Assembly (NCBI RefSeq): GCF_001425825.1
Contig: NZ_LMDM01000048.1
Span: forward strand, 224,151 to 288,150
DNA: 64,000 bases
Reading direction: 5' to 3'
DNA from: Rhizobacter sp. Root1238
GTDB taxonomy: Bacteria; Pseudomonadota; Gammaproteobacteria; Burkholderiales; Burkholderiaceae_C
Below are positions 8,871-16,891 of the stretch, piece by piece (positions within the stretch are counted from its first letter, which is position 1; each line of letters opens with the position of its first letter). The notes under the pieces are model-generated. The model did no database searches. It worked only from the letters and a program-made list of their open reading frames with translations, and was not told the origin of the DNA. The position numbers and the translations under genes are program-made.

Positions 8871-9686
8871 ATGCCCGAGCCCCAGCCTGCCGAGTCCCCT
8901 GCCGTCGCCTGCATCGGCGTGTTCGATTCGGGGCTCGGCGGCCTGTCGGTGCTGCAGGCGCTGCGCCGGCAATTGCCGCGGGCGCCGCTGCGCTACCTGG
9001 CCGATTCGGCGAATGCGCCGTACGGCGACCGCAGCGAGGCCTTCATCGTCGAACGCTCGCAGCGCATCGCGCAGCACCTGGTGGCGCATGGCGCGACGCT
9101 GCTGGTGGTCGCGTGCAACACCGCGACCGCCGCGGCGGTCGCCCGCCTGCGCGAGCGCTGGTCGGCGCTGCCGATCGTCGGTGTCGAGCCGGGGTTGAAG
9201 CCTGCGGTGGCCGCGACCCGCAACGGTCGCATCGGCGTGCTGGCCACCACGAGCACCTTGCGCAGCGAGAAATTCCGCCAGCTGCTCGCACGGCAAGGCG
9301 ACGCGGTGCAGATCGTCGTCCAGCCCTGCCCGGGCCTGGTCGACCTGATCGAACGCGGCGCACTCGACACGCCCGAGTTGCGGGCGATGGTCGAGCGCTG
9401 CTGCACGCCGCTGCGCGACGCGGAGGTCGACACCGTCGTGCTCGGCTGCACGCACTACCCGTTCGTGCAGCACCTGATCGCCGCGGCGATGGGGCCGCAG
9501 GTCCGGGTCATCGACACCGGCGACGCGGTGGCGCGGCGCGCGGCCCAGCTGTGGCAGTCCACCGGGGCAGCATCGGCGGCCGCTGACGTGGTGGCACTCG
9601 AGACGACCGGCGATCCGGCCGCGCTGCAGTGGGTGGCCGAGCGCTGGCTGTCGTTCCGCTGCGCGGTCGGCGCAGCCGAGGTCTGA
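8871..9686 (+). CDS. murI: Glutamate racemase
   Basis: 271 residues. '[17 protein letters not shown]' holds the conserved Asp-Ser pair, '[12 protein letters not shown]' is the substrate loop, and the two catalytic cysteines are in '[14 protein letters not shown]' and '[13 protein letters not shown]'. It converts L- to D-glutamate for peptidoglycan. There is no clear ribosome-binding site before ATG 8871, but the family start 'IGVFDSG' is close behind it, so any extension upstream is unlikely. It is divergent from etfB across about 200 bp that holds no other gene. Confidence 0.95.
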   Translation: MPEPQPAESPAVACIGVFDSGLGGLSVLQALRRQLPRAPLRYLADSANAPYGDRSEAFIVERSQRIAQHLVAHGATLLVVACNTATAAAVARLRERWSALPIVGVEPGLKPAVAATRNGRIGVLATTSTLRSEKFRQLLARQGDAVQIVVQPCPGLVDLIERGALDTPELRAMVERCCTPLRDAEVDTVVLGCTHYPFVQHLIAAAMGPQVRVIDTGDAVARRAAQLWQSTGAASAAADVVALETTGDPAALQWVAERWLSFRCAVGAAEV

Positions 9687-9697
9687 TCGGCGGCGAA

Positions 9698-10534
9698 TCA
9701 CGCGACGAACTGCGCGTAGGCCTGCTCCGACGCATCGTCCACCGCAAACATCGTCTCCAGCCGCAGCTCCTGCGACGCGGCCGCCTGCGGTGTACCGACC
9801 GTGGTCACCAGCGAGAACAGGCTGATCGCGGCACCGTCGCGCGCGAAGGTGATCGGCACCATCGGCAGCGCGGAGGCGGCCGCGTCCACCAGCAGGGCTT
9901 TCGTGTGCTGCCACGCCGGATCGATGCCGGGATAGGCCAGCAGTCGGGACAACAGCGCCTGCGTCTGCAGGTCGACGACGCGCTCCGTCGATTCGCGGTG
10001 CACGCGCTGGATCAGGCTGCGGCCCACGTCGTCCCAGTTCGCGATGAATGGGCGCATGCCGTCCGGATCGAACATCAGGTGCAGCAGGTTGCGCGGCGAG
10101 GCGCGGCGCGACAGGTCGACGAAGCGACCGAAGAACCGCGGCGCCGCATCGTTGGTCATCAGCACGTTCCAGTGGCGGTCCATCACCACGGCCGGAAACG
10201 GTTCCTGCTGCCGCAGCATGCGCCGCAGCGCCCTCTCGATGCCCTGCATCTCGGCCGCATCCCACGGCGATTCCGAATACAACGGCGCGAAGCCGGCGGC
10301 GAGCAGCAAGGCGTTGCGCTCGCGCAGCGGCACGTCGAGCGTCTGCGCGATCTGCAGCAGCGTCTGGCGACCGGGCGCGCTGCGGCCGCTCTCGATGAAG
10401 CTGATGTGGCGTTGCGAGATGCCGGCTTCCAGCGCGAGATCGAGCTGGCTGCGGCCCCGCACGGCGCGCCAATGGCGCAGCAGGGGGCCGAGGTCGGCTC
10501 GTTCGCTTCGAGCGGAGGAACTGGGCGGGCTCAT
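9698..10534 (-). CDS. XRE-family regulator with MmyB-like ligand-binding domain
   Basis: 278 residues. The N-terminal HTH is 'LGPLLRHWRAVRGRSQLDLALEAGISQRHISFIESGRSAPGRQTLLQIAQ' in outline (about residues 15-65). The rest fits the MmyB-like ligand-binding domain: 'PAVVMDRHWNVLMTNDAAPRFF' and 'NLLHLMFDPDGMRPFIANWDDV'. Such proteins often control an adjacent divergent oxidoreductase-type gene. Here the divergent partner, 126 bp away, is the AhpD-like protein at 10661. Its ligand is unknown. Confidence 0.85.
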   Translation of the reverse strand: MSPPSSSARSERADLGPLLRHWRAVRGRSQLDLALEAGISQRHISFIESGRSAPGRQTLLQIAQTLDVPLRERNALLLAAGFAPLYSESPWDAAEMQGIERALRRMLRQQEPFPAVVMDRHWNVLMTNDAAPRFFGRFVDLSRRASPRNLLHLMFDPDGMRPFIANWDDVGRSLIQRVHRESTERVVDLQTQALLSRLLAYPGIDPAWQHTKALLVDAAASALPMVPITFARDGAAISLFSLVTTVGTPQAAASQELRLETMFAVDDASEQAYAQFVA

Positions 10535-10660
10535 GGCGCAGAGGGTATCGCGGCGGTTGTCCGCCTCAACGACCTCGCAGGTAATTGCCGCGTGCAGAGG
10601 CCCTGCCTAACCTGCCGCTTCATGCGAACACATCCGTTCGTCAACTGAAAGGCAGCCTCC

Positions 10661-11248
10661 ATGTCGAACTTCACCCTCCATTCCCCGCAATCCGCCCCCG
10701 AGGCGTCGAAGGCGCCGCTGCGCGCGCTCGACGAGGTGTTCGGCTTCGTGCCGAACCTGGCGCGGGCGATGGCCGAGTCGCCGGTCCTGATCAAGGGCTT
10801 CGTCGGCCTGTTCCAGAACGTGCATGCCGGCAGCTTCAGCGAGGCAGAAATCCAGGTGCTGCTGCTGACGAATGCGCTGACCAACCGCAGCCGCTGGGCC
10901 ATCGGGTTCCACACGCACCTGGCGCTCTCGCAAGGCGTGTCCCAGGCCGATGTCGACGCGCTCCGGGCGCATCGGGCACCGGCCGACAGCCGGCACGCGG
11001 CGCTGTCGGCGGTCGCCAGATCGTTGATCGAGAACCGGGGACAGCTCGACGCAGCCGCCCGGGCCGGTTTCGACGCGGCGGGCTACCGGCCCGACCAGCT
11101 GCTGGAACTCATCGGCGTCGTCGCCGCGTCGACGCTGACGAACTACGCAGGCAACGTCGTGCACCCGCCGCTGGAAGACTTCCTGCAGGCCACCGAAGCT
11201 ACTGCTGCGCCTGCAGCATCGCGCCCATCTTCTGGTGAATCAGATTGA
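10661..11248 (+). CDS. Carboxymuconolactone decarboxylase/AhpD-like protein lacking the catalytic cysteines
   Basis: 195 residues with the AhpD-like helical fold: 'FGFVPNLARAMAESPVLIKGFVGLF', then 'FSEAEIQVLLLTNALTN', then the usual active-site helix. In active members this helix reads C-x-x-C-x-x-x-H. Here it is S-R-W-A-I-G-F-H (residues 77-84): the histidine stays but Ser77 and Ala80 replace the two cysteines, and I see no cysteine anywhere in the chain. A thiol peroxidase mechanism is therefore not possible. AAAGG precedes the ATG. The 3' end overlaps the convergent SnoaL-like gene by 50 bp. Confidence 0.82.
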   Translation: MSNFTLHSPQSAPEASKAPLRALDEVFGFVPNLARAMAESPVLIKGFVGLFQNVHAGSFSEAEIQVLLLTNALTNRSRWAIGFHTHLALSQGVSQADVDALRAHRAPADSRHAALSAVARSLIENRGQLDAAARAGFDAAGYRPDQLLELIGVVAASTLTNYAGNVVHPPLEDFLQATEATAAPAASRPSSGESD

Positions 11249-11588
11249 TCGCCTTCAGCGGCCGGATCAGCACCTTGAACTCGACGATCCGGCCTTCGTC
11301 GTCCCACTTCAGCATGTCGACGCCGTTGACGGCGATGCCGTCGATGTCCACCTGGAACTCCAGCACGGCATCCCGTGGGCCGACGATCTCTCGCACGTAC
11401 TTGAACGTCTCGTTGAAGAAGACGTGGAAGGCCGCGCCGAGGTACTGCGCCGTGACGGCCTTGCCGACCTGCGGCGTGTGCACCACCGGCGAGTGGAAGA
11501 CCACCTGGTCCGAGAGCAGTGCTCCCAGGCCCTTCGCGTTGCGCGTCGCGACGAGCTCGTGCCAGACGGCCAGCGTGTCGATGCTCAT
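11199..11588 (-). CDS. SnoaL-like / NTF2-fold protein
   Basis: 129 residues with a cone-like NTF2 fold: 'LAVWHELVATRNAKGLGALLSDQVVFHSPVV' at the start, and 'FQVDIDGIAVNGVDMLKWDDEGRIVEFKVLIRPLKAI', the strand pair typical of polyketide-cyclase/steroid-isomerase relatives. It may be an isomerase, a hydrolase or only a binding protein. GAGAGGA precedes the ATG. The last 50 bp overlap the end of the convergent AhpD-like gene. Confidence 0.75.
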   Translation of the reverse strand: MSIDTLAVWHELVATRNAKGLGALLSDQVVFHSPVVHTPQVGKAVTAQYLGAAFHVFFNETFKYVREIVGPRDAVLEFQVDIDGIAVNGVDMLKWDDEGRIVEFKVLIRPLKAINLIHQKMGAMLQAQQ

Positions 11589-11606
11589 GGGTGTCCTCTC
11601 GATGGG

Positions 11607-11954
11607 TCAGGGAATCTGCATGTCCTCGCGGGCACGGCCGTTCGCGATCTGGTCGCGGAACCACTGGGGCGGCTTGCCCAGCCCGACCCAGGTCTGCGTC
11701 GGGTCGGCCGGGTTCGCGTACTTCGCCTTGCGCTCATCGCCGGGGGCCGACGGCGCCTTGGCGGCCTTCGCGGGCAGGTAGGGCTTCAGCGCCTCGATCC
11801 CTTCGGCGATGCTGAAGCCGCCCATCTGCAGCTTCTTGGCATAGCCGTCAGCCAGGACTTTCAGCTCCTCGGTGCGTTTCGACGCCAGCGCGGCCTCGGT
11901 TTCTTCCAGCAGAGCGCGGAGCTCGGCGTACGACATACCCTTCAGTTCGGTCAT
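11607..11954 (-). CDS. H-NS-family nucleoid-associated protein
   Basis: 115 residues. An N-terminal coiled-coil ('MSYAELRALLEETEAALASKRTEELK', about residues 7-32) would drive dimer formation. The C-terminal DNA-binding tail reads 'YANPADPTQTWVGLGKPPQW'. In most members the DNA-contacting core is R/Q-G-R; here it is G-L-G-K. That substitution is seen directly, but its effect on minor-groove binding is inferred. The nearest in-frame ATG that fits the family start is 11954. Confidence 0.85.
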   Translation of the reverse strand: MTELKGMSYAELRALLEETEAALASKRTEELKVLADGYAKKLQMGGFSIAEGIEALKPYLPAKAAKAPSAPGDERKAKYANPADPTQTWVGLGKPPQWFRDQIANGRAREDMQIP

Positions 11955-12092
11955 CTCGATGGTCCTGACGTGGATCGGAAAATGGGATGACCGGTAGTCT
12001 ATGTGCCGATGGGCTGTTTTTTGGAGGCCGGACCCGTCCGCGGGCCGCGAAGCCATGATCTTCTCGCCAAGCCCCCGGCGACGGCCGCCGTG

Positions 12093-14609
12093 TCAGCCGC
12101 CCTCCGCGAGCGCCGCCGCGGCGTCAGCGCCGAGCCCCCGTCCCTCTGCGGCCAGGGCGGCCGCCACCTCGGCGCCCAGACGCTCGCGCACCGCGACCTC
12201 CGCCTGCGCGAGCCGGGCCCGCTCGTCGCGGTCGGGCGACGCACCGCGCAAGGTCCACAAGCGGCTCACATGCCCCACCAGTCGACCGGCGACCTCGAAC
12301 CGCTGCTGCTCCAGCAACAGCAGCAACACGCCCTGCCAGGCCACCGTGGTGCCGAAGCGCCGGGCCGCCGCCAGCGACCGCGGCACCAGCGCCCGGGCCT
12401 CGGCCGCCTGGCCGAGCAGCACCCGCGCTTCGATCAGCACGTTCAGGGCCCAGGGCAGGCTGCCGTTGGTGTCGCCACCGTCGGCGTCGATGCGCTGCAG
12501 CAGCGCCTGTCCCCGCGTTGCCGCCTCGGCATGCCGGCCCAACGCGACCAGCGCCGCGCAGACGTTGCTCTCCGCCGCCTGCGCCATGTCGCCCCAGCCC
12601 AGTTCGCGCGACATCGCAAGCTCCTGCTCGCGGCAGGCCAGCAAGGCCTGCATGTCGCCCCGCAGGCGCGCCGCTTCGGCCAGCGCGCCGTTCGTGCGCA
12701 GCCGGGTGCGCGGCGAATCCGCGACCGTCGCCGCGGCCTGCTGCAACGCGGCGCACGCCTCGTCGAGCTCGGCGCCCGGCTCGGTGATCGCGCGCACCCA
12801 GTTCGCGAGCGCCGCCTGCAGCCGGTCGGGTTCGTCGAGCTGCTGCCACAGCGACACCGCATGCCTCGCGGCGACGCGGCCGGCCGGGTCGCGGCGCACG
12901 TTCAGGACGTAGGTCAGCATCGACCACCAGAACGCCCGCACCGGCAGCGGCAAGGCCTCGCCGGCCGCCTGCTGCATCACCGGCTGCATCGACAGCATCC
13001 ACTCCGTCACCTCCTGGCGCCAGATCGTGAAGCCGACCTCGTGGGCCGCCCACGCGCTCAGCTGCACCGCCATCGCCAGCTCGTTGTCGCGCGCCCACAG
13101 GAAGGCTTCACGGGCGTTGTCCATCTCGGCGAGGCACTGCGCGTCCTGCTCGCCGCGGGTGAACAGCGCCAGCACCGCCGACGCATGGCGCCGGCGCAGC
13201 GACTGGCCCTCGCCGGGCCCCCCTTCCGCGGACGACGACGCCAGCTTCTCGATCGCATGCGCGCGCATCGTCTCGAGCAACCGGTAGCGCGGCGGGTCTT
13301 CGCCGCTGACGGTGACCAGCGAGCGCTCGACCAGCGTCGCCAGCCCGTCGACCACGTCCCAGCGCATCACATGCTCGTCGGCGGTGAGCGTGACCGCCAG
13401 GTCGAGCGTGAAGCCGCCGGCAAACACGCCCAGCGCGCGAAACAACTTCTGCTCCGGCGCCCCCAGCAGGCCGTAGCTCCAGTCCAGCGCATCGCGCAGC
13501 GTGCGGTGGCGCGCCGGCGAATCGCGGCGGCCGCGCGACAGCAGCGCGAAGCGCTCGGCCAGCGCGTCGTGCACCGCCTGCAAGCCCATCAGCGGCACGC
13601 GCGCGGCCGCCATCTCCAGCGCCAGCGGAAGGCCGTCGAGCTGGCGGCACAAGGCCTCCAGCAGCGGCCAGTTCGCCGACGCGATCGGGAAGCGGCGGTC
13701 GGCCGCGCCGATGCGCTCGATCAGCATCGCCAGCGCACCGTCGGGCGACGCGGCCGAGCCGGCCGTCGCGCCCACCTGCAGCGGCTCCAGCCGCAGCACC
13801 TGTTCGCCTCCCACCGCCAGCGGCAGCTGGCTGGTGACCAGCAGGCGCAGCTGCGCCACGGCGCGCAGCTCGGCCGCACACCCGGCACAGTGCTCGATCA
13901 GGTGCTCGGCGTTGTCGAGCACCAGCAGCCAGCGCTCGCCCTGCGGCACGAAACCCGGCAACTGCGCGGCGAGGTCGCCGTCGCCCGCCTGGCCGTCCAA
14001 TGCACGCGCGATGGCGCCGGCCACCTGGCTCCCATGCGTCAGCGGCGCCAGGTCGACCCAGGCGCTGCGGCCCGGCCAGCGGGCCCGCGCCACGCGCGCC
14101 AGGCTGCTCTTGCCGACGCCGGGCATGCCGGCCAGCGTAATGCAGCCGCCATCGGTTTGCAGCAGCGCCTCCAGCCGGGCGAGGTCGGCATCGCGGCCGA
14201 ACAGGTGTGGCGAGGCGGCACCTGCCGCCGCCGGCGACTCGGCTGCCTGCACCGCAGCGGGAGCAGCCTGTGGCCCTGCCTGCACGGCGACACTGAAACG
14301 ATAGCCGCGCCCCGGCACCGTCGCGATGACGTCTTCGCCGAGCAGTCGGCGCAGCGTGTTGACCTGCACCCGCAGGTTGTTCTCTTCGACGACCAGCCCG
14401 GGCCAGACGAGGTCGAGCAGTTCGCCCTTGGTCAGCAGCTGGCCGGGGCGCGTGGCCAGCGCCATCAGCAGGTCGAGCGCGCGGCCGCCCAGTGTGGCCG
14501 GCTGGCCGTCCACCAGAAGCCGGTATTCGGCGGGCCGCAACTCGAAGCGGCCGGCAGGCCCGAAGCGCAGCGGCTGCGCCAGCGCGGCGGTGCGTTCGGT
14601 TCGTGCCAA
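12093..14609 (-). CDS. Large winged-helix regulator with NB-ARC-like ATPase and helical repeats
   Basis: 838 residues. Residues ~15-108 are an OmpR-type winged helix ('LGGRALDLLMALATRPGQLLTKGELLDLVWP', 'LRVQVNTLRRLLG', 'VPGRGYRF'). Residues ~136-400 are a P-loop ATPase with Walker A GMPGVGKSS (161-169) and Walker B 'RWLLVLDNAEHL'. The rest is all-helical and TPR-like. This is the build of AfsR/LuxR-like STAND regulators that bind DNA after ligand-driven oligomerisation. It is divergent from the hemerythrin-like gene across 159 bp, a likely target. Ligand unknown. Confidence 0.85.
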   Translation of the reverse strand: MARTERTAALAQPLRFGPAGRFELRPAEYRLLVDGQPATLGGRALDLLMALATRPGQLLTKGELLDLVWPGLVVEENNLRVQVNTLRRLLGEDVIATVPGRGYRFSVAVQAGPQAAPAAVQAAESPAAAGAASPHLFGRDADLARLEALLQTDGGCITLAGMPGVGKSSLARVARARWPGRSAWVDLAPLTHGSQVAGAIARALDGQAGDGDLAAQLPGFVPQGERWLLVLDNAEHLIEHCAGCAAELRAVAQLRLLVTSQLPLAVGGEQVLRLEPLQVGATAGSAASPDGALAMLIERIGAADRRFPIASANWPLLEALCRQLDGLPLALEMAAARVPLMGLQAVHDALAERFALLSRGRRDSPARHRTLRDALDWSYGLLGAPEQKLFRALGVFAGGFTLDLAVTLTADEHVMRWDVVDGLATLVERSLVTVSGEDPPRYRLLETMRAHAIEKLASSSAEGGPGEGQSLRRRHASAVLALFTRGEQDAQCLAEMDNAREAFLWARDNELAMAVQLSAWAAHEVGFTIWRQEVTEWMLSMQPVMQQAAGEALPLPVRAFWWSMLTYVLNVRRDPAGRVAARHAVSLWQQLDEPDRLQAALANWVRAITEPGAELDEACAALQQAAATVADSPRTRLRTNGALAEAARLRGDMQALLACREQELAMSRELGWGDMAQAAESNVCAALVALGRHAEAATRGQALLQRIDADGGDTNGSLPWALNVLIEARVLLGQAAEARALVPRSLAAARRFGTTVAWQGVLLLLLEQQRFEVAGRLVGHVSRLWTLRGASPDRDERARLAQAEVAVRERLGAEVAAALAAEGRGLGADAAAALAEGG

Positions 14610-14768
14610 CTCGGTCCCTTCCCTGTGTGGTTGCGGCCGAAGCTTAAGCCAGCGCCGCGCCGACCCGCGGCTGCCTGTTTAACAACTTTGAAGATGCGCT
14701 GAAGGACTTCCGGCGCGACGATCCCCAGAATCCATTCCATCGAAACCACGCACCCCGAGGAGCCCGAC

Positions 14769-15476
14769 ATGACCGAACCCGACGTCTCCGTGCCGGCCGT
14801 GATGCGCAACTACCACGAGGTGCTGCGCAACGACCTGGCCAAGGTGCTGGCGCCGCTCGCCGGATCAGGCGACCTGGCCGGCTTCGCGACCGCGTGGCAG
14901 GCCTACACCGCGGCGATCGCGGTGCATGCCGCGATGGAAGACGGCGTGCCGGGCGCCGGCGGCGGCAGCGCGGCGATGCTGGACTTCCATTTCAACGGCG
15001 CCGCCGGGGCGGCAGCGTTCAAGGACGAGCATGTGCGGGAGCATGCGGCGCAGCATGCCGTGACCCAGGCCCTGCACGACGGCGCCGCCGCGGTGCTTGA
15101 CGCCTTCATGGCCTACCGCGCGTTCGCCGAGTTCCACCTGCTGCACGAGGAGGACATCATGATGCCGCTGGTGGCCCGCCTGCCGGCGCCGAAGGCGCCG
15201 CTGTTCGCGAGCTGGTGCCTGTCGGCCGGCATCGCCCACGGCGGCTTCGAACACTTCGTGGCCCATGGCGTGCAGTCGCTGGCCACCTTCGGCAGCGCGA
15301 AGAACACCCCGGTGGGCGCCACGCGGGTGTTCCTGCATTCGCTGAAAACCCTCTGCACCCCCGCCCAATGGGCGCAGTACCTGCCGGTGGCGCGGCGTGC
15401 TGCGCCGCCGCAGGTCTGGGCGGGCGTGCTGACCGACGTGCCCAGCCTCGAGGCGGGCACGCCCCTGCCCGCATGA
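14769..15476 (+). CDS. Hemerythrin-like HHE-domain protein
   Basis: 235 residues. Spaced His/Glu motifs match the four-helix di-iron bundle: 'YHEVLRNDL' near residue 15, 'AVHAAMEDGV' near 55, 'DEHVREHAAQHAV' near 90, and 'FAEFHLLHEEDIMMPL' near 120. The C-terminal ~100 residues are an extra helical part found in longer members. Hemerythrins bind O2 or NO and protect iron-sulfur enzymes. The gene is next to a peroxiredoxin and NsrR, which suits a role in NO or oxidative stress. GGAG lies before the ATG. Confidence 0.8.
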   Translation: MTEPDVSVPAVMRNYHEVLRNDLAKVLAPLAGSGDLAGFATAWQAYTAAIAVHAAMEDGVPGAGGGSAAMLDFHFNGAAGAAAFKDEHVREHAAQHAVTQALHDGAAAVLDAFMAYRAFAEFHLLHEEDIMMPLVARLPAPKAPLFASWCLSAGIAHGGFEHFVAHGVQSLATFGSAKNTPVGATRVFLHSLKTLCTPAQWAQYLPVARRAAPPQVWAGVLTDVPSLEAGTPLPA

Positions 15477-15528
15477 CCTGCATGAGCTTGCTTTCCCACC
15501 CTGCCCCACTTTTCAAACGGAGATCACC

Positions 15529-16188
15529 ATGAGCTTGCGCATCAACGACATCGCCCCCGACTTCACCGCCCAGACCACCCGCGGCACGATCCGCTTCCAC
15601 GAGTGGATCGGCGACAGCTGGGCCATCCTGTTCTCGCACCCGAAGGACTTCACGCCGGTCTGCACCACCGAGCTCGGCTACATGGCGCGCATCGAACCCG
15701 AGTTCACGAAGCGCAACGCCAAGCTGATGGGGCTGAGCGTCGACTCGGTCGACAACCACGCGAAGTGGGCCGCCGACATCGAGGAGACCCAGGGCCACCT
15801 GCCCCGCTACCCGATGATCGGCGACCACGACCTCGCGGTGGCCAAGCTCTACAACATGCTGCCGGCCGACGAAGAAGGAACCTTCGAGGGCCGCACCGCG
15901 GCCACCAACGCGACGGTGCGCTCGGTCTTCATCGTCGGCCCGGACAAGCGCATCAAGCTGATGCTGACCTACCCGATGACGACCGGCCGCAACTTCGACG
16001 AGATCCTGCGCGTGCTCGATTCGATGCAGCTGACCGCGAAGCACAAGGTCGCGACGCCGGTGAACTGGCAGCCGGGCGACGACGTGATCATCGTGCCATC
16101 GGTCAGCGACGAAGACGCGAAGGCGATGTTCCCGGGCGGCTGGAAGGCGGCGAAGCCCTACCTGCGCGTCACGAAGCAACCGGGCTGA
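15529..16188 (+). CDS. 1-Cys peroxiredoxin (Prx6 type)
   Basis: 219 residues, the length of the Prx6 group. 'LFSHPKDFTPVCTTEL' holds the peroxidatic Cys45 with the conserved P-x-x-x-T/S-x-x-C pattern. I see no other cysteine, so it needs an external reductant. The C-terminal arm 'TPVNWQPGDDVIIVPSV' is typical of Prx6 dimers. It reduces hydrogen peroxide, organic peroxides or peroxynitrite. It lies 52 nt after the hemerythrin gene and probably shares its transcript; it converges with nsrR. Confidence 0.92.
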   Translation: MSLRINDIAPDFTAQTTRGTIRFHEWIGDSWAILFSHPKDFTPVCTTELGYMARIEPEFTKRNAKLMGLSVDSVDNHAKWAADIEETQGHLPRYPMIGDHDLAVAKLYNMLPADEEGTFEGRTAATNATVRSVFIVGPDKRIKLMLTYPMTTGRNFDEILRVLDSMQLTAKHKVATPVNWQPGDDVIIVPSVSDEDAKAMFPGGWKAAKPYLRVTKQPG

Positions 16189-16197
16189 CGCGCCGGA

Positions 16198-16695
16198 TCA
16201 ACCCGCCGCCGTCCGGCGCGGCGCGCGCGCGACCTTGATCGGCTGCGCGCGCGGCGCCAGGCCCAGCAGGCCGGCCGCGACGGTGGGCGCGGAGATCGCG
16301 TCCTTCAGCGTCATCGCATCGAGCTCGGCCATGAACGCACCGACCGCCCGCGCGAGGCCGCGCTTCAGGTTGCAGGCCGCGAAGATCTGGCAGCCGTGCG
16401 CCACCGAGGTGTCGTGGCAGGCGACGACCGAGAAATCCTTTTCGGCCATGCGCACGATGTCGCCGACCGAGATCTCGTCCGGCGGCCGGGCCAGCGTCGC
16501 GCCGCCGGCGCGGCCGCGCGTCGTCACGATGAAGCCGTTCAGCCCCAGCTCGTGGACGATCTTGGTCAGGTGGTTGCGCGAGATGTCGTAGGCCCCGGCG
16601 ATCTCGTCGATGGTCGAGACGCGACCCGTCGGCCACGCCACTGCGAGGTACATCATCACGCGCAGCGTGTAGTCGGTGTAGACGGTCAGGCGCAC
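16198..16695 (-). CDS. nsrR: Rrf2-family NO-sensing repressor NsrR
   Basis: 165 residues from GTG 16695, chosen because family members begin M-R-L-T-x-Y-T-D-Y; an in-frame GTG at 16719 is possible. The winged helix includes 'STIDEIAGAYDISRNHLTKIVHELG' and 'VTTRGRAGGATLARP'. Three cysteines (93, 102, 108) and Asp8 match the cluster ligands described for NsrR proteins, in which nitrosylation of the [4Fe-4S] cluster releases DNA. A near-consensus NsrR box lies 95 bp away, in front of the divergent oxidase operon. Identification is strong because protein and site agree. Confidence 0.9.
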   Translation of the reverse strand: MRLTVYTDYTLRVMMYLAVAWPTGRVSTIDEIAGAYDISRNHLTKIVHELGLNGFIVTTRGRAGGATLARPPDEISVGDIVRMAEKDFSVVACHDTSVAHGCQIFAACNLKRGLARAVGAFMAELDAMTLKDAISAPTVAAGLLGLAPRAQPIKVARAPRRTAAG

Positions 16696-16789
16696 AGCAC
16701 GTTCCAGCAAAAAAGGCACGTGAAGTTTACTTTAGGGTGGGACAAAGTGGCATACCCGCCTGGCTTGCCAGCAGCGGATCGCCGGCTTT

Positions 16790-16812
16790 AAGATGCTTTT
16801 CAAATGCATTAA
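16790..16812 (+). promoter_or_regulatory. NsrR binding site upstream of the cbb3-like operon
   Basis: Two 11-bp half-sites, AAGATGCTTTT and AAATGCATTAA, are separated by a single C. The known NsrR consensus is AAGATGCATTT, one base, then its inverted copy. The left half matches at 10 of 11 positions and the right half at 9 of 11. It overlaps a possible -10 (TTTAAG, 16787-16792) that is 16 bp from a TTGCCA -35 (16765-16770), so bound NsrR would block transcription of the genes starting at 16892. Confidence 0.85.
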
Positions 16813-16891
16813 TAAGCCCTGCCGTGGCGGTGTTCGACGTGCCTGGATGGCCAGGACCGCTGATGCGCACCCCACCTCCGAGGAGAGCCCC

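Noticed and set aside
14691-14701. Possible NsrR half-site (AAGATGCGCTG) before the hemerythrin gene
   Set aside because: Only one half matches, at 8 of 11 positions, and the inverted partner is not there. Too weak to list.
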